A stretch of 17,948 nt of DNA, taken from Chrysochromulina tobinii. Taxonomy: Eukaryota > Haptophyta > Prymnesiales > Chrysochromulinaceae. The stretch covers positions 1 through 17,948 of the forward strand of contig JWZX01001635.1 in NCBI GenBank assembly GCA_001275005.1, in the 5' to 3' direction. Every line of letters starts with the position of its first letter. Positions within the stretch are counted from its first letter, which is position 1. The notes beneath the pieces were generated by a model. That model saw only the letters and a program-made list of their open reading frames with translations, was not told where the DNA came from and did not search any database. Position numbers and translations under genes: made by a program. Positions 1 through 8,833 of the stretch are shown here, one piece after another.

Positions 1-1496
1 TCGAGAGCGTCGCCGCGCATGACGCGGTGCTCCTTGAAATCTCGAACACAAGGGCCGGAGATCGCGCTTCCACGTACGCAAAGCTCGCCCCGCTCGTCTG
101 GCAAGTACTCCTCCGAGAAGAAGGGGATGACGAATGAGGCGAAGCCGTCGCCATTGAAATCGCGATGGCTTGAGGGTGCTGCCGAGCTGATGATAGGGGC
201 CGAACCCATCTCCACCGCCGAGCGCCAGAGGAATGGATAGCTCAGGGGTGCATTGCCTTCGTGAGTCCAATTATATCCAAACGGCGCCGTGTCATCCCTG
301 TACCCGACCCGTCCCATCTCCGGAAAGCATCGGCGGAAAATGCAGCTTTTTTCGCTCGTTGGCGCGGCGCGTATCTGCAGAATGCGCAAGCCGTCCGTCC
401 AGTCGAATTGATTCATGCGGTCGACGACCTCCGCCACCGTCGGAGGAGTCCCTCCGCCACCGGTACCTAGGGGACCCTCACCATCAGGCAGAAAGTCGTT
501 GTTGCAAAAGGGGCTCCCGGGTCGGTTCAAGTCGGTCGTCGCCGCCATGTCCGCCGACTGGAAGCGGCCGCCCTCATCCTGCTGCTGTGAGCACTCAGGG
601 CCGAGGTTGCCGAGCAGGCCAGGCCACAGCACCGCATTGCCCCATTGCCAGATGTCCGCGGGGCGGCGGATGTTGACGTAGCGATTGAGATCGCCGTCGA
701 AAACGTTGAGGCTGCTCACACACGCGGCGCCGGCTCAGCAAGAGCGCGGGACGGGTGCAAGAGAGAGGGGGGCATGTAGCGTGCGCGTATAGCGTGCGCG
801 TGCGTCGCGTAAAGCGCTGCATGTAGCGTGCGCGTATAGCGTGCGCGTGCGTCGCGTAAAGCGCTGCATGCACTTGCGGGCGCGGGCGCGTCACACTCAC
901 ATCAACGTGTCACTCAAGGACTTGTCGAGGTAATATTCTTCCTGTGCACGCAGCGTGTGTATGAGCATCTGCGTGGTGGCCACGAAGCTTGCGTATAGCA
1001 GTAGTTGCGCCACCTTCGAGTTGAGAATTATGTAGAGCGTCTGTACAAGCGCGACGACGAAGCTACCATTCGCGGCAATCGGCGGTGGCGGTTCGTTGCG
1101 TTGCTTGGCTTGGGTCAGAGGAGGGGTCTTGATCGCGTCGAGGAGCTCTTCCAAAGACAGCCTGCGTGAATGGTCGAAGTCGGCGAGATTAAAGAATGCG
1201 TCTGTGTCAGCTTCGGAAATTCTGAGTCCGCTCATCCTCATGGCGTTGCGGAACTCGGCGAGTGATAGTTCTCCATCGCGATCCTCATCCCATAAGTCGA
1301 AGAGGATTGTGAGGCGGTCACGTGCAAGGTAGAGCGTTTCGTGCACCGACAGCGATTCCGTTGTCGGCTTTTCTCCCGGCACCTTGTCGGTAACCTTGTC
1401 GGCGGAAGCGCGTGCCATAGACAGGGCCTCTTCTTGCCATATTCGACGCTGACGCTCGAGGGCCCTCGAATGTCCGCCTGGAGATAGGCGCCTCAT
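1..1496 (-). CDS. EF-hand polycystin-like cation channel, N-terminal part (5' portion, two exons)
   Basis: Predicted calcium-regulated TRPP/polycystin-family channel in a membrane. Exon 1 is 1496-901 (198 codons plus 2 nt) and exon 2 is 711-1, running off the window. The intron (900-712) has a GTGAGT donor and a GAGCAG acceptor, and the reading frame is preserved exactly (AT+C gives Ile199). Residues 70-81 form a canonical EF-hand loop (DEDRDGELSLAE). Residues 106-117 form a weaker one with Arg where Gly is usual. A hydrophobic segment (about 145-178) would be TM1. Exon 2 resembles the extracellular polycystin (TOP) domain: DIWQWGNAVLWPGLL, RILQIR, a Cys pair, then DDTAPFGYNWTHEG and FVIPFFSEEYLPDERG. 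The pore and remaining TM helices lie outside the window. EF-hands in animal PKD2 are C-terminal, so the N-terminal position is unusual. The start Met at 1496 is the first ATG in frame. Family call is from recalled motifs, not a search. Confidence 0.7.
712..900 (-). other. Spliceosomal intron of the polycystin-like gene
   Basis: This 189 bp interval separates two open segments. On the minus strand it opens with GTGAGTGTGA and closes with GTGTGTGAGCAG, after a pyrimidine-rich tract near 757-771. The exon 2 frame has a TGA just upstream of the acceptor, so the segment cannot simply be translated through. The phase-2 join restores one continuous frame. Confidence 0.7.
772..870. repeat. 47-bp perfect tandem duplication inside the intron
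   Basis: Two identical 47 bp units (772-818 and 819-865) are followed by a 5 bp start of a third (866-870). Each unit is itself made of GTGCGCGTA/GTGCGCGTGCG alternating purine-pyrimidine steps. The whole array lies in the intron of the polycystin-like gene. Confidence 0.9.
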
Positions 1497-1730
1497 GTCT
1501 CTTGCGAAAATATGGAAGAACGCGCGTCAAGGACGCGCCACGAATTCGATTGCTTCAAAATCCAAAAAAAGTCTTAGTCATACTTCGCCAATCATTGGAA
1601 ACTCCGGAGCATGCATCAGGAGGAATCAGTTACAAAGACTATAGGATCGACTTGAATACGATTGCATGCATCGAGTTCACATATTTTCGCTTTCACCACA
1701 GAAACGTTTGAGTCGCTGCATCCGACACAC
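1497..1730. promoter_or_regulatory. Divergent promoter spacer (channel gene / J-protein gene)
   Basis: A 234 bp gap lies between two outward-facing start codons, so it presumably carries both promoters. It is visibly more AT-rich than the flanking exons, with an A-run near 1556-1569. No TATA box or known operator can be assigned with confidence. Confidence 0.35.
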
Positions 1731-2467
1731 ATGATCGGAGAGATGGATCGAGAGAAAGACAAACTACGACGCGCCAGAGCTGCTCGCGCGGCACAGCTGC
1801 TCGAAGTTCGAGCAAAGGCGGCCTTGCAAGCACGACATGATGCGATCAATGCGGCAAGCAGTCGTGCATCGGCAGCATTGGCTGCCACTGCAAGTCGTGA
1901 GAGCTTGTTGCGAGACCTGTTCCAGCAACGCCTCGCGCACGAAAAGACAATGGAACGTGCACGGACTGAGCGCACCTTTCATCGCGGCTTAGGACCCAAG
2001 ATGCCGAGCCCAACGCAGCACGAGAACCACCGTAGCGTGAGTAGCGATGCTGACCATATCGAATGCGATCAGCAAGAACGGAAAGGAATTCATCACGCGG
2101 CAGAGGCTGCATATCACGCCGCAGCAGCGGAGGCTCGAGGCTCGAACAGGATGCGGCAAGGAGGTCTAGGCTGCACTCTCGATCCTGCATGATGTACTTG
2201 CCCTCACTGCTGCCCGAGGCGGCGAAGATTGGAGACGAACAAGTGCTCGCTCTACCCATTGATACACTAGTGCTGCACATGCTGCGCCACCAAGGATGCG
2301 CACATCGCTTTCTCGGCGTGCCGCCGAATGCGCCTGTCCAAACGGTACGCAAAAGGTACCTTGCGCTCGCCCGCCGCCTCCATCCAGATAAGACCGACCA
2401 TCCTTCAGCAGCTCAGGCCTTTGCGGCGCTCGAAGCCGCGTTCCACGGCATGGATTTTCGTATTTGA
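1731..2467 (+). CDS. J-domain (DnaJ-like) co-chaperone with N-terminal coiled coil
   Basis: Predicted HSP70 co-chaperone. The C-terminal part is a compact J domain: HRFLGVPPNAPVQTV, then RKRYLALARRLHPDK containing the HPD motif that stimulates HSP70 ATPase, then a helix ending AFHGMDF close to the stop at 2467. The N-terminal part from ATG 1731 is an Ala/Arg/Glu-rich helix, likely coiled coil. The two parts are in different frames. A GTGAGT donor at 2037 and a CGAACAG acceptor ending at 2149 give a 113 bp phase-0 intron that joins them. This splice is inferred; an alternative is a frameshift or another intron, because the first frame stays open to 2192. An in-frame ATG at 1662 would add 23 residues. 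There is no zinc finger or substrate-binding domain, so it resembles small type III J proteins. Confidence 0.6.
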
Positions 2468-2510
2468 CTTAAAGACTCGAAGCATGCTATTCTAAATCAC
2501 AAAGAAACCT

Positions 2511-4856
2511 ATGGATACTCAACCAAACTTTTCTTTTATCATGCCGTCGCGCGATGACGCCACGGAGCTGGCCAAGCTGCGCTGCAAGCGCTTCAAAAAC
2601 ACGCCGGAACGCAAGGCATGCCTGCAGGCCTATCTTGCGCGGAAAGCGCACACCGCGGTGGAGCTCGCTACCTTATTGCCACACGAGCAGAACTCCTCGT
2701 GCCCCACTCCAAGCGACACAGCCACTCCGCAAGAAAGGCTGCGGCTCGACCAATGCCTTCACGAATCAGAAAAGGGCCAGAACTTTGATCTCCTGTACTC
2801 GCACATTCTCAAGTCCCCTGTAGAAGCGTGTGCCGAGCCTCCCTTCGAAGCTCTCTCCTCGGAGATGCTCAGAGAGTGCCTGCTTCACGCGGGCGACGCC
2901 AAATGGATGCCCAACGGACTCGTCGATGTTTCAGGCCCTGAGTGCACGCGGCGCTGGATGCACTCGGGCTGCGTTCGCCAGCTCTTTGCGGGGGTTGACG
3001 CGCTCTTCATCGGCAACAGCGTGATCCGACGCCAGATGTACACCGTGATCGATCTGCTGGCCGGCCCGGCCGCACGCCGGCTGCAGGGGACTCTCGAGAT
3101 CGTGCCCACACCGCTCAGCACGCCCGATCTCGGGGTTCTGACCGACCCAGCGCTACGCACGCAAGAGGGCATCCTCAACGTCAAGGTGCGCCAGCAACAG
3201 GGCACAGCCTGGCGCCGAGAGGCTCTCCGCCGAACGCGGATGTGGGATCGTGACGGAGAGCAGAATGCGTACCACGCAGCACAGCTCGTCACTGTGGACC
3301 TGCACACCGGCGAGCAGCGCTTTCATCTGCCGCATAGGATGTGCCAGCTGAGCGACGCGTTCATGAAACTCCATACCGGGCGGCTCGAGCAATTCCGCAA
3401 GCCGACCCTTCTCAAGCCAGGCTGGCGTCGGACAAAGTGGGCGGGGCGTGAGTGGCGTCCGATGGTCTCGTTTCGGCTGCACGGCCTCGGGTCAGGCGCG
3501 TCTGGAGCTGCGACGCCCAGTACGACGCCCATGGGCGACTGTGCACCGCCATCCCTCTTCATGGGGGCGACGCGTCCTTGGCATGACGGCTCTGCTGAGG
3601 TGCGCACGACGCGGTCTCGAGTACTCGACGCGCTCAGGCACCACCTCGAGGCGGTGGGTGCGGCGGCGCGAGCGGCCGAATGGCTACCGAACGTCACCGT
3701 GCACATCGAGAGCGGTACTGCGACCGTTCCAAGCGTTCGGCCGAGCGAGGCAGGGCTCACCACCGCGCACCTCCGTGCGGCGTTCGGGGCTGGCGCTGTG
3801 GAAGCGGGGGGTGATCTTGGCCTCAACGTGTGGGTCTTATTCCCGACCTACCATGGCGAGCGAGAGCGCTTCAATGGCTACTGCGGGGACCGGCCTTCGG
3901 GCTCGTGTGAGTGCACGGGCGTCGTAGGCGATTGCTCTCATCGCCTGTGCCGCGGCAAGAAGCTGTGCAAGCTGCTGCCGCCCACTTCGGCGCACTTTGT
4001 CGACCTTGCGCAGAGCTTTGCATCGGACCTGAGCCGCCGAGGACGGATGCCGAGCAGCGGAGGCTCAGTTGGACGTCGCTCATCGCCGCCGCAAGCTTCA
4101 TCTTCGTCCTCCTCCTCGACGGCTGCGCGAGTGGACTCGGTGACAGCGGCTCCATTTTACGACGACTGCTGGGACGGGCGCGGGCGGTGCCAGGGGCGTC
4201 GGCCGTGCCTCGAGCCGGGCGATCAGATGCTCTTCTGCCGCGCAACCGCCATGCTGTGTGCGAGAGGCGACTGGGCAGCTGTGCTTGTCGAGGCGAAGCA
4301 ATGGATCCCTGCACCACACCCGAAGGCTTCCTTCCTCTACCTTTTCGACGGAGCGAGCCAAGACGCGTTCGATGAGACCTTCCGCACATGGTCGCCCCTC
4401 TCTGTGGGCTTCGGCGCGTCGCCAATCATCTTCGGCCCCCAGTTTGCGTCCGTTCGACCTCGGCAGCTCAACATCTCCCTTCAGTTGATCGCCACCGCCG
4501 TGCGCCACGCCGACTCGTGCAGCGGTGGTGGCAGGTCCACGGCGCTCATCTTCCGGTCGCCCGCGTTCAACTTGGATCCCGTGAATACGTACAAGCAGCA
4601 GGCCAACTTCCAGCGCCGGGTGCGGCCGATGGTCGAGGCAGCAGGCGGCATTACCTTTCTCGACTTTTACACGGCCACACGCGACGCTGCGCTGCAAAAC
4701 ACACCGCACGCCATCCGGTTTGACCACTTCAGCACCTTCCACTACTTTGATGCTGGGCGCTACCTTCAGGCACAGACGCTGCTGCACGCGCTGAAGCTGT
4801 TGAACACTCTAGGATCTACTGGTACAGCCGTACCTGTAACCCTCGGAGGGGGGTGA
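2511..4856 (+). CDS. SGNH/PC-esterase-like hydrolase family protein
   Basis: A single uninterrupted 781-codon frame. The N-terminal third has the layout of PC-esterase/SGNH proteins: KWMPNGLVDV, a CTRRW step, then FIGNSVIRRQ at residues 166-175, the position of the usual GDS block. Here Asp is replaced by Asn (GNS), with Ser170 as the nominal nucleophile. The C-terminal domain has a run of beta-strand-like hydrophobics, GITFLDFYTATRDA, and DHFSTFHY at 738-745, which could supply the Asp/His pair. A Cys-rich patch (about 458-487) and a Ser-rich linker (near 530) separate the halves. No signal peptide or membrane helix is evident, which is odd for a glycan esterase and may mean a missing upstream exon. 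Start 2511 lies just 43 bp past the J-protein stop. Substrate unknown; family call is moderate. Confidence 0.55.
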   Translation: MDTQPNFSFIMPSRDDATELAKLRCKRFKNTPERKACLQAYLARKAHTAVELATLLPHEQNSSCPTPSDTATPQERLRLDQCLHESEKGQNFDLLYSHILKSPVEACAEPPFEALSSEMLRECLLHAGDAKWMPNGLVDVSGPECTRRWMHSGCVRQLFAGVDALFIGNSVIRRQMYTVIDLLAGPAARRLQGTLEIVPTPLSTPDLGVLTDPALRTQEGILNVKVRQQQGTAWRREALRRTRMWDRDGEQNAYHAAQLVTVDLHTGEQRFHLPHRMCQLSDAFMKLHTGRLEQFRKPTLLKPGWRRTKWAGREWRPMVSFRLHGLGSGASGAATPSTTPMGDCAPPSLFMGATRPWHDGSAEVRTTRSRVLDALRHHLEAVGAAARAAEWLPNVTVHIESGTATVPSVRPSEAGLTTAHLRAAFGAGAVEAGGDLGLNVWVLFPTYHGERERFNGYCGDRPSGSCECTGVVGDCSHRLCRGKKLCKLLPPTSAHFVDLAQSFASDLSRRGRMPSSGGSVGRRSSPPQASSSSSSSTAARVDSVTAAPFYDDCWDGRGRCQGRRPCLEPGDQMLFCRATAMLCARGDWAAVLVEAKQWIPAPHPKASFLYLFDGASQDAFDETFRTWSPLSVGFGASPIIFGPQFASVRPRQLNISLQLIATAVRHADSCSGGGRSTALIFRSPAFNLDPVNTYKQQANFQRRVRPMVEAAGGITFLDFYTATRDAALQNTPHAIRFDHFSTFHYFDAGRYLQAQTLLHALKLLNTLGSTGTAVPVTLGGG

Positions 4857-4983
4857 GGGAGGGGTTGACGCGAGCGATCGGAGTGTGGAATCTTCAATAT
4901 CGATCGTCGATCCGGCGTCAGACCGGACGATGCGCGAGAGACTAGGAGGTGTGTAGAGACGAGGAAGCGGCGATAAGCGGCGA

Positions 4984-5001
4984 CCGCGCGCGCGCGCGCG
5001 G
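4984..5001. repeat. (CG)n dinucleotide tract, perfect 18-bp palindrome
   Basis: CCGCGCGCGCGCGCGCGG is alternating CG and self-complementary over its full length, and it is followed by GTGTGCGTGCATGCA. Such tracts can adopt Z-DNA or cruciform forms; function here is unknown. Confidence 0.85.
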
Positions 5002-5172
5002 TGTGCGTGCATGCACCTTGGCACACTCTAGCTGCACACCTTGGCAGAGTTGGCACACCCACACGACTCAACATATGCGCATTGTGGGTCGAGCCGTCTT
5101 TCAACTCTAGTGTCGTGTGAGTTACAAGTACGTTTGCGTCCGACGCGAACAAAATCTGAACCCGAATCTATT

Positions 5173-5184
5173 TTACAATTGTAA
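5173..5184. other. 12-bp perfect palindrome TTACAATTGTAA
   Basis: A perfect inverted repeat in a locally AT-rich patch between the two convergent genes. It could be a protein-binding site or chance; no further evidence. Confidence 0.4.
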
Positions 5185-5292
5185 TCTAACAATGTGGCGT
5201 GCGTAGCAATCACAAGACATGCCGCAAAAGCGCAGCCCCTTTCACGCCTTTTTGGAAATGCAGGGCCTCCATCCTATGTAAAGCCCGATACG

Positions 5293-6073
5293 TCAGTCGG
5301 CAGCCTCGGGTTGAGGCTCAGACGTGGACTTGGCGGTGGCGCGCTTGCCGCCATGGCGGTCTTCCGACTGCTTCGTCCGCTTAATCTCATCGACCATCGC
5401 CATGCGCGCCTTGCGCTTCTCGCCGGTCCGGCTGCGCTGCTTCTCTTCGCTGGCGTCCTCCTTCACCTCGGGCTTGACCTCCGACGATGGGGCCGAGAGA
5501 GGCGCGTCGGGAGTGTCAGCTACCGACTCAAAGCTGGCGACCACATCTGCTCCGAGCAGTCCGACAAATACGGCGCGCACCTTGGCAATCTGGACCGGCG
5601 ACATGATGTCCCTCAGAGGAAGCCTGGACTCGCCAGCACAGAGGTGGTCGACAGCGCCGTGTGTCTCAAGGGCAGAGAGTGCCACCGTCGCACTGAGACC
5701 ATTCAGCGGTTTCCAGTAGTAGTTGCTGTTGCCGTTGCGCGTCGAGAGCGATGCGAACTTGAAGCCCTGCGGCGAAGCTTGAATGCAGTATTGCGTGCCG
5801 ATGTACGGCGTGCCCTCTGAGGTCCATCCAAACGGCGCGCCCGGTGCAGCCTTCTTGAGTGACTGGCCGGATGAGCGGCGCACGGCAGGATCAATCTCCA
5901 GCACCCCACTGGACTTGCCATAACGCATCACCAAAGAAATGGAGTTGTGAAGACGAACGACCATCTGTGAAACAAACGTATTGGCGGGCAGCAACTGGTC
6001 CTCGGGTGGTCCCGTTGTTTCGTCGTGCTCGTTATCGTGCGGCTGTCGAGTCGATTCCGGGCTCCCATGGCGC
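5293..6073 (-). CDS. Hypothetical protein with Lys/Glu-rich C-terminal tail (5' end uncertain)
   Basis: I do not recognise the family. The frame is open from a strong acceptor at 6074 (CCTCACCCCCCCAG on the minus strand) to a TGA-terminated end at 5293. The first in-frame ATG is 5964, giving 223 aa. The folded-looking core (MVVRLHNSISLVMRYG, then FGWTSEGTPYIGTQYC, then NYYWKPLNGLSATVALSAL) has mixed strand/helix character. The last ~80 residues are charged, with KPEVKEDASEEKQ and RTGEKRKARM, which could be a nuclear localisation signal. The sequence between 6073 and 5964 reads sensibly in the same frame (ETTGPPEDQLLPANTFVSQM), so an upstream exon is likely. One candidate is the open frame at 6279 joined by a GTGCGG donor near 6172, but this is speculative. 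No membrane helix or signal peptide is visible in the part seen. Confidence 0.5.
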
Positions 6074-6300
6074 CTGGGGGGGTGAGGTCAGAGGTGTGTG
6101 TGTGGTCTCCATGGTTTGAACACCATTGTGGTGGTCGTTGAGATTGCGCGCTCGTGCACACTGCCGCCGCACAGCTTTGGCAGGGCGCCGAGAGGTGAGG
6201 TGGAGTTCGACGTGGAGTGGAGGTGAGGCGGGGTGCGCGGCGACGCATGCCGCGGTGCACACTGGGTAGTCACTACCATCTTAGTGGCATCTTTTAACGC
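6074..6300. other. Spacer upstream of the Lys-rich protein gene, possible first exon and intron
   Basis: This holds a pyrimidine-rich acceptor tract on the minus strand just right of 6074, a short GT run, and a 63-codon minus-strand frame starting at ATG 6279 (Ser/Thr/Pro/His-rich). That frame is in register with the downstream gene if spliced. The coding evidence is weak. Confidence 0.3.
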
Positions 6301-7023
6301 TCAAGGACGAAGGACCTCCTTTCGCGCCGCAATCCTGGAGGCGACCTCCTCCTTGGGAGTGGGTGCGCCCTGCGGTTGCCTTCTCTGCGAAGGCGATGAC
6401 GACACGACGGAGCCGCGCTCACGAGACGGGGCGGCGGCTGCCGAGCCTGCTGCCGAGCCTTCTGAGCCTGCCGAGCTTCCCGCGCGCCGCCCGTGCCGCG
6501 CTTGCCGAGTCGGCGAGCTGGAGTCCATGCTCATATTGAGTGGCAATAGCTGGTCACGGATGTGCTTCGCGGCCGTGAAGAGCTCGACTGCCCGCTCGCT
6601 CGCACCAGCCGCGAGCGCGGCGTCGCCCTCGGCCATGAGCCGCACCACCTCCGGATGCGCGAGCGCAGCCTGCATGTCCTCCTCAAGACGAGCATCATAC
6701 ATCCCGGCTGGCGGTGAAGCCGGTGCAGCCTCCTCTCGCTGTAGAAGCTCGCTGTAAGTGATGTAGAAGCTCGCTGCATTAGCTTGCACGAAGGCGATCT
6801 CTTCGTCTGTCAGCCCCACAACCCAGTTGCATGCATCGCCCTCGCCTTTGTGCAATGCGCGGAATGCTTCGGCGGGCGAGACGAGCACCACGTTGCTAGA
6901 ATCATGGTTGTCAAAGTTGCCGTCCTTATGGCAACGAAAGTAGCCGTTGTCGGTCGAAGTGAGATCACGCCACTTGCTAATGATAAAGTTTCCAAACTGC
7001 GCCGCCTCCGATGGCACGCCCAT
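6301..7023 (-). CDS. Hypothetical protein with HNH-like motif and TPR/MIT-like helix pair
   Basis: A 240-aa frame from ATG 7023. Residues 28-50 (YFRCHKDGNFDNHDSSNVV, then LVSPAEAF) resemble the H-x-x-G-N/D...N...N-hydrophobic signature of HNH_3-type nuclease domains: His32, Asn39 and Asn44. It is very short and lacks an obvious second metal cluster, so activity is doubtful. Residues about 60-95 are WVVGLTDEEIAFVQANAASF. A helical stretch, VRLMAEGDAALAAGASERAV then ELFTAAKHIRDQL, looks like one TPR or MIT-type hairpin. The tail is Ser/Ala/Arg-rich and probably disordered. The open frame runs upstream to 7182 without an ATG, so I chose 7023. It is divergent from the ArfGAP gene 344 bp away. Function unknown; eukaryotic signalling or nucleic-acid binding are both possible. 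Confidence 0.55.
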   Translation of the reverse strand: MGVPSEAAQFGNFIISKWRDLTSTDNGYFRCHKDGNFDNHDSSNVVLVSPAEAFRALHKGEGDACNWVVGLTDEEIAFVQANAASFYITYSELLQREEAAPASPPAGMYDARLEEDMQAALAHPEVVRLMAEGDAALAAGASERAVELFTAAKHIRDQLLPLNMSMDSSSPTRQARHGRRAGSSAGSEGSAAGSAAAAPSRERGSVVSSSPSQRRQPQGAPTPKEEVASRIAARKEVLRP

Positions 7024-7367
7024 GATGCTAACGCCGATGGCCCCGCGCAGGCCGCAGTCGGCACAACGCGCGCAGCGCCCGCACTGGCGCCCGCAAGAGC
7101 CAGAGCCCGCAAGAGTCAAGGGCCAACAGGAGAGGACCCCACCGTTCGATCGATCAAAGACATCACGCGAGGAAAGAGTCAAGTCAAGTCAAGTCACGAG
7201 AGTAAAAAAGGCCAATTGTCCCCGCCACAGCGAGCGCGCGCTTGTGGATGTGGATGTGGAAAATCCGGGGAAGGCGACTGATGATGAACATTCTCATTTG
7301 CGTGCGCGAGTCGTGTCACCCTCCTTCACCGACGCTCTCGACAGAATCGCTTTCGACGCTACCACAG
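7024..7367. promoter_or_regulatory. Divergent promoter spacer (HNH-like gene / ArfGAP gene)
   Basis: 344 bp lie between two outward start codons, so the segment should contain both 5' UTRs and promoters. It has an AAGTC pentanucleotide repeat (about four units near 7177-7195) and a GTGGAT hexamer repeated near 7243-7258. No recognised core promoter motif. Confidence 0.35.
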
Positions 7368-8735
7368 ATGGCGCAGACGAAGAAGATGGAGGAAAAGTGG
7401 CAGCGCATCCTCAAGGAGTGCCAGAAGAAGCCGGAGAACAAGTCATGCTTTGATTGCATGGGCCGCGGCAACCAATATGTTGTGCTCAACTTCAACACCT
7501 TTGTGTGCACCGCGTGCTCAGGCATTCACCGTGAGATGCAGCACAAAATCAAATCGGTCGGGATGTCGACATTCACCACGGATGAGATCAAAGCCGTCGA
7601 CGCCGGAGGCAACGACAAGGCCCAGAAGATGTGGATGGCCAAGTACGATGCGAGGGATGGCGCGGTCCCGGCTGAGGGGGAGACTGAGAAGCTGCGCGCC
7701 TTCCTGAAGCGCAAGTACCAGGAGAAGCGCTGGTACTCCGAGACGCCCGGCGCCACACCGGCAGTCCAGCCGGTTAGCGCCGTCTTGGGCAGCGAAGCGC
7801 CTAAACTTGTCGTCGGTGGGCCAATGCCGGCTCGGGCACCCGCCCCGCCACCGCAGCCCCCCTCCAATGGCGGCGGCTTTGGCGACTTTGATGCCTTCGG
7901 GGGTGCCCCCGCCACTCCCCCGCCCCCGCCGATGGTGCAAATGGACGACCTTCTCGGCGGGAACTTCAATGCGCCGGCGCCGCCGCCACAGGCGCGTGCA
8001 GCTCCGCCGCCGCCATCGGGCTTTGGAGGGTTTGATGCTTTCGGCGGTCCGCCCGCCCCCGCCCCGGCCCCAGCTCCGGCACCGCCGCCGCCGGGCTTTG
8101 GAGGGTTTGATGCCTTCGGCGGTCCGCCCGCCCCCGCCCCGACCCCAGCTCCGGCACCGCCGCCGCCGGGCTTTGGCGGCATGGGCGGCATGGGAGGGAT
8201 GGGCGGCTTCGACGCATTTGGCGGTCCGCCCGCCCCCGCCCCGGCCCCAGCTCCGGCACCGCCTCCCAAATTGGGCGTCTCTGCTGGCGCCATCGATGCT
8301 GATCTCTTCTCGATGGCTGAGGTGAAAGGGCATCCCGCCGACATGCAAAAGGAACCGGCGCCAGCCCTCGGTGGTGGAATGCCGCCGATGGGGGGAGGTC
8401 CGCCCGGCAATGGCGGTATGCCGGGCGGGATGGGTGGTTTTGGACAGCAGGGCCAGGGCATGCCGGGGCAGGGCATGCCGGGCCAGGGCTATCCGCCACA
8501 ACAGGGCTACCCGCCTCAGGGTTTGCCGGGTCAGGGAATGCCACAGGGCGGCGGCCCGAAGCCGCCACAGCAGCAGGGCTACCCTCCGCAGCAGGGTTAC
8601 CCGCCGCAGCAGGGAGGCATGCCGCAGCAGGGAGGCATGCCGCAGCAGGGAGGCATGCCGCAGCAGGGAGGCATGCCGCAGCAGGGAGGTATGCCGCAGC
8701 AGGGAGGTATGCCGCAGCAAGGCTACCCGCCGCCG

Positions 8736-8770
<35 letters not shown>

Positions 8771-8798
8771 TCCGCAGCAGCAGGGCTACCCACCGCAG

Positions 8799-8833
<35 letters not shown>

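Larger units (their letters stand above)
4857..5292. other. Convergent intergenic region, no gene seen
   Basis: These 436 bp lie between two tail-to-tail genes, so they should hold both 3' ends. They contain a (CG)n tract, a TTACAATTGTAA palindrome and the recurring word TTGGCA(C/G)A(C/G). Open frames here are short and composition-driven, and I see no supported gene or RNA. Confidence 0.5.

Noticed and set aside
19-681. Several plus-strand frames over the left edge
   Set aside because: Antisense to exon 2 of the polycystin-like gene, which is continuous and motif-bearing.
772-870. Possible CRISPR-like or tRNA repeat
   Set aside because: The copies are directly adjacent with no spacers, and no cloverleaf can be drawn.
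3153-4787. Minus-strand frames opposite the SGNH-like gene
   Set aside because: Arg-rich shadows of a single 781-codon frame with SGNH-like features.
6233-6757. 174-codon plus-strand frame
   Set aside because: Antisense to the Ser/Ala-rich tail of the HNH-like gene; low-complexity shadow.
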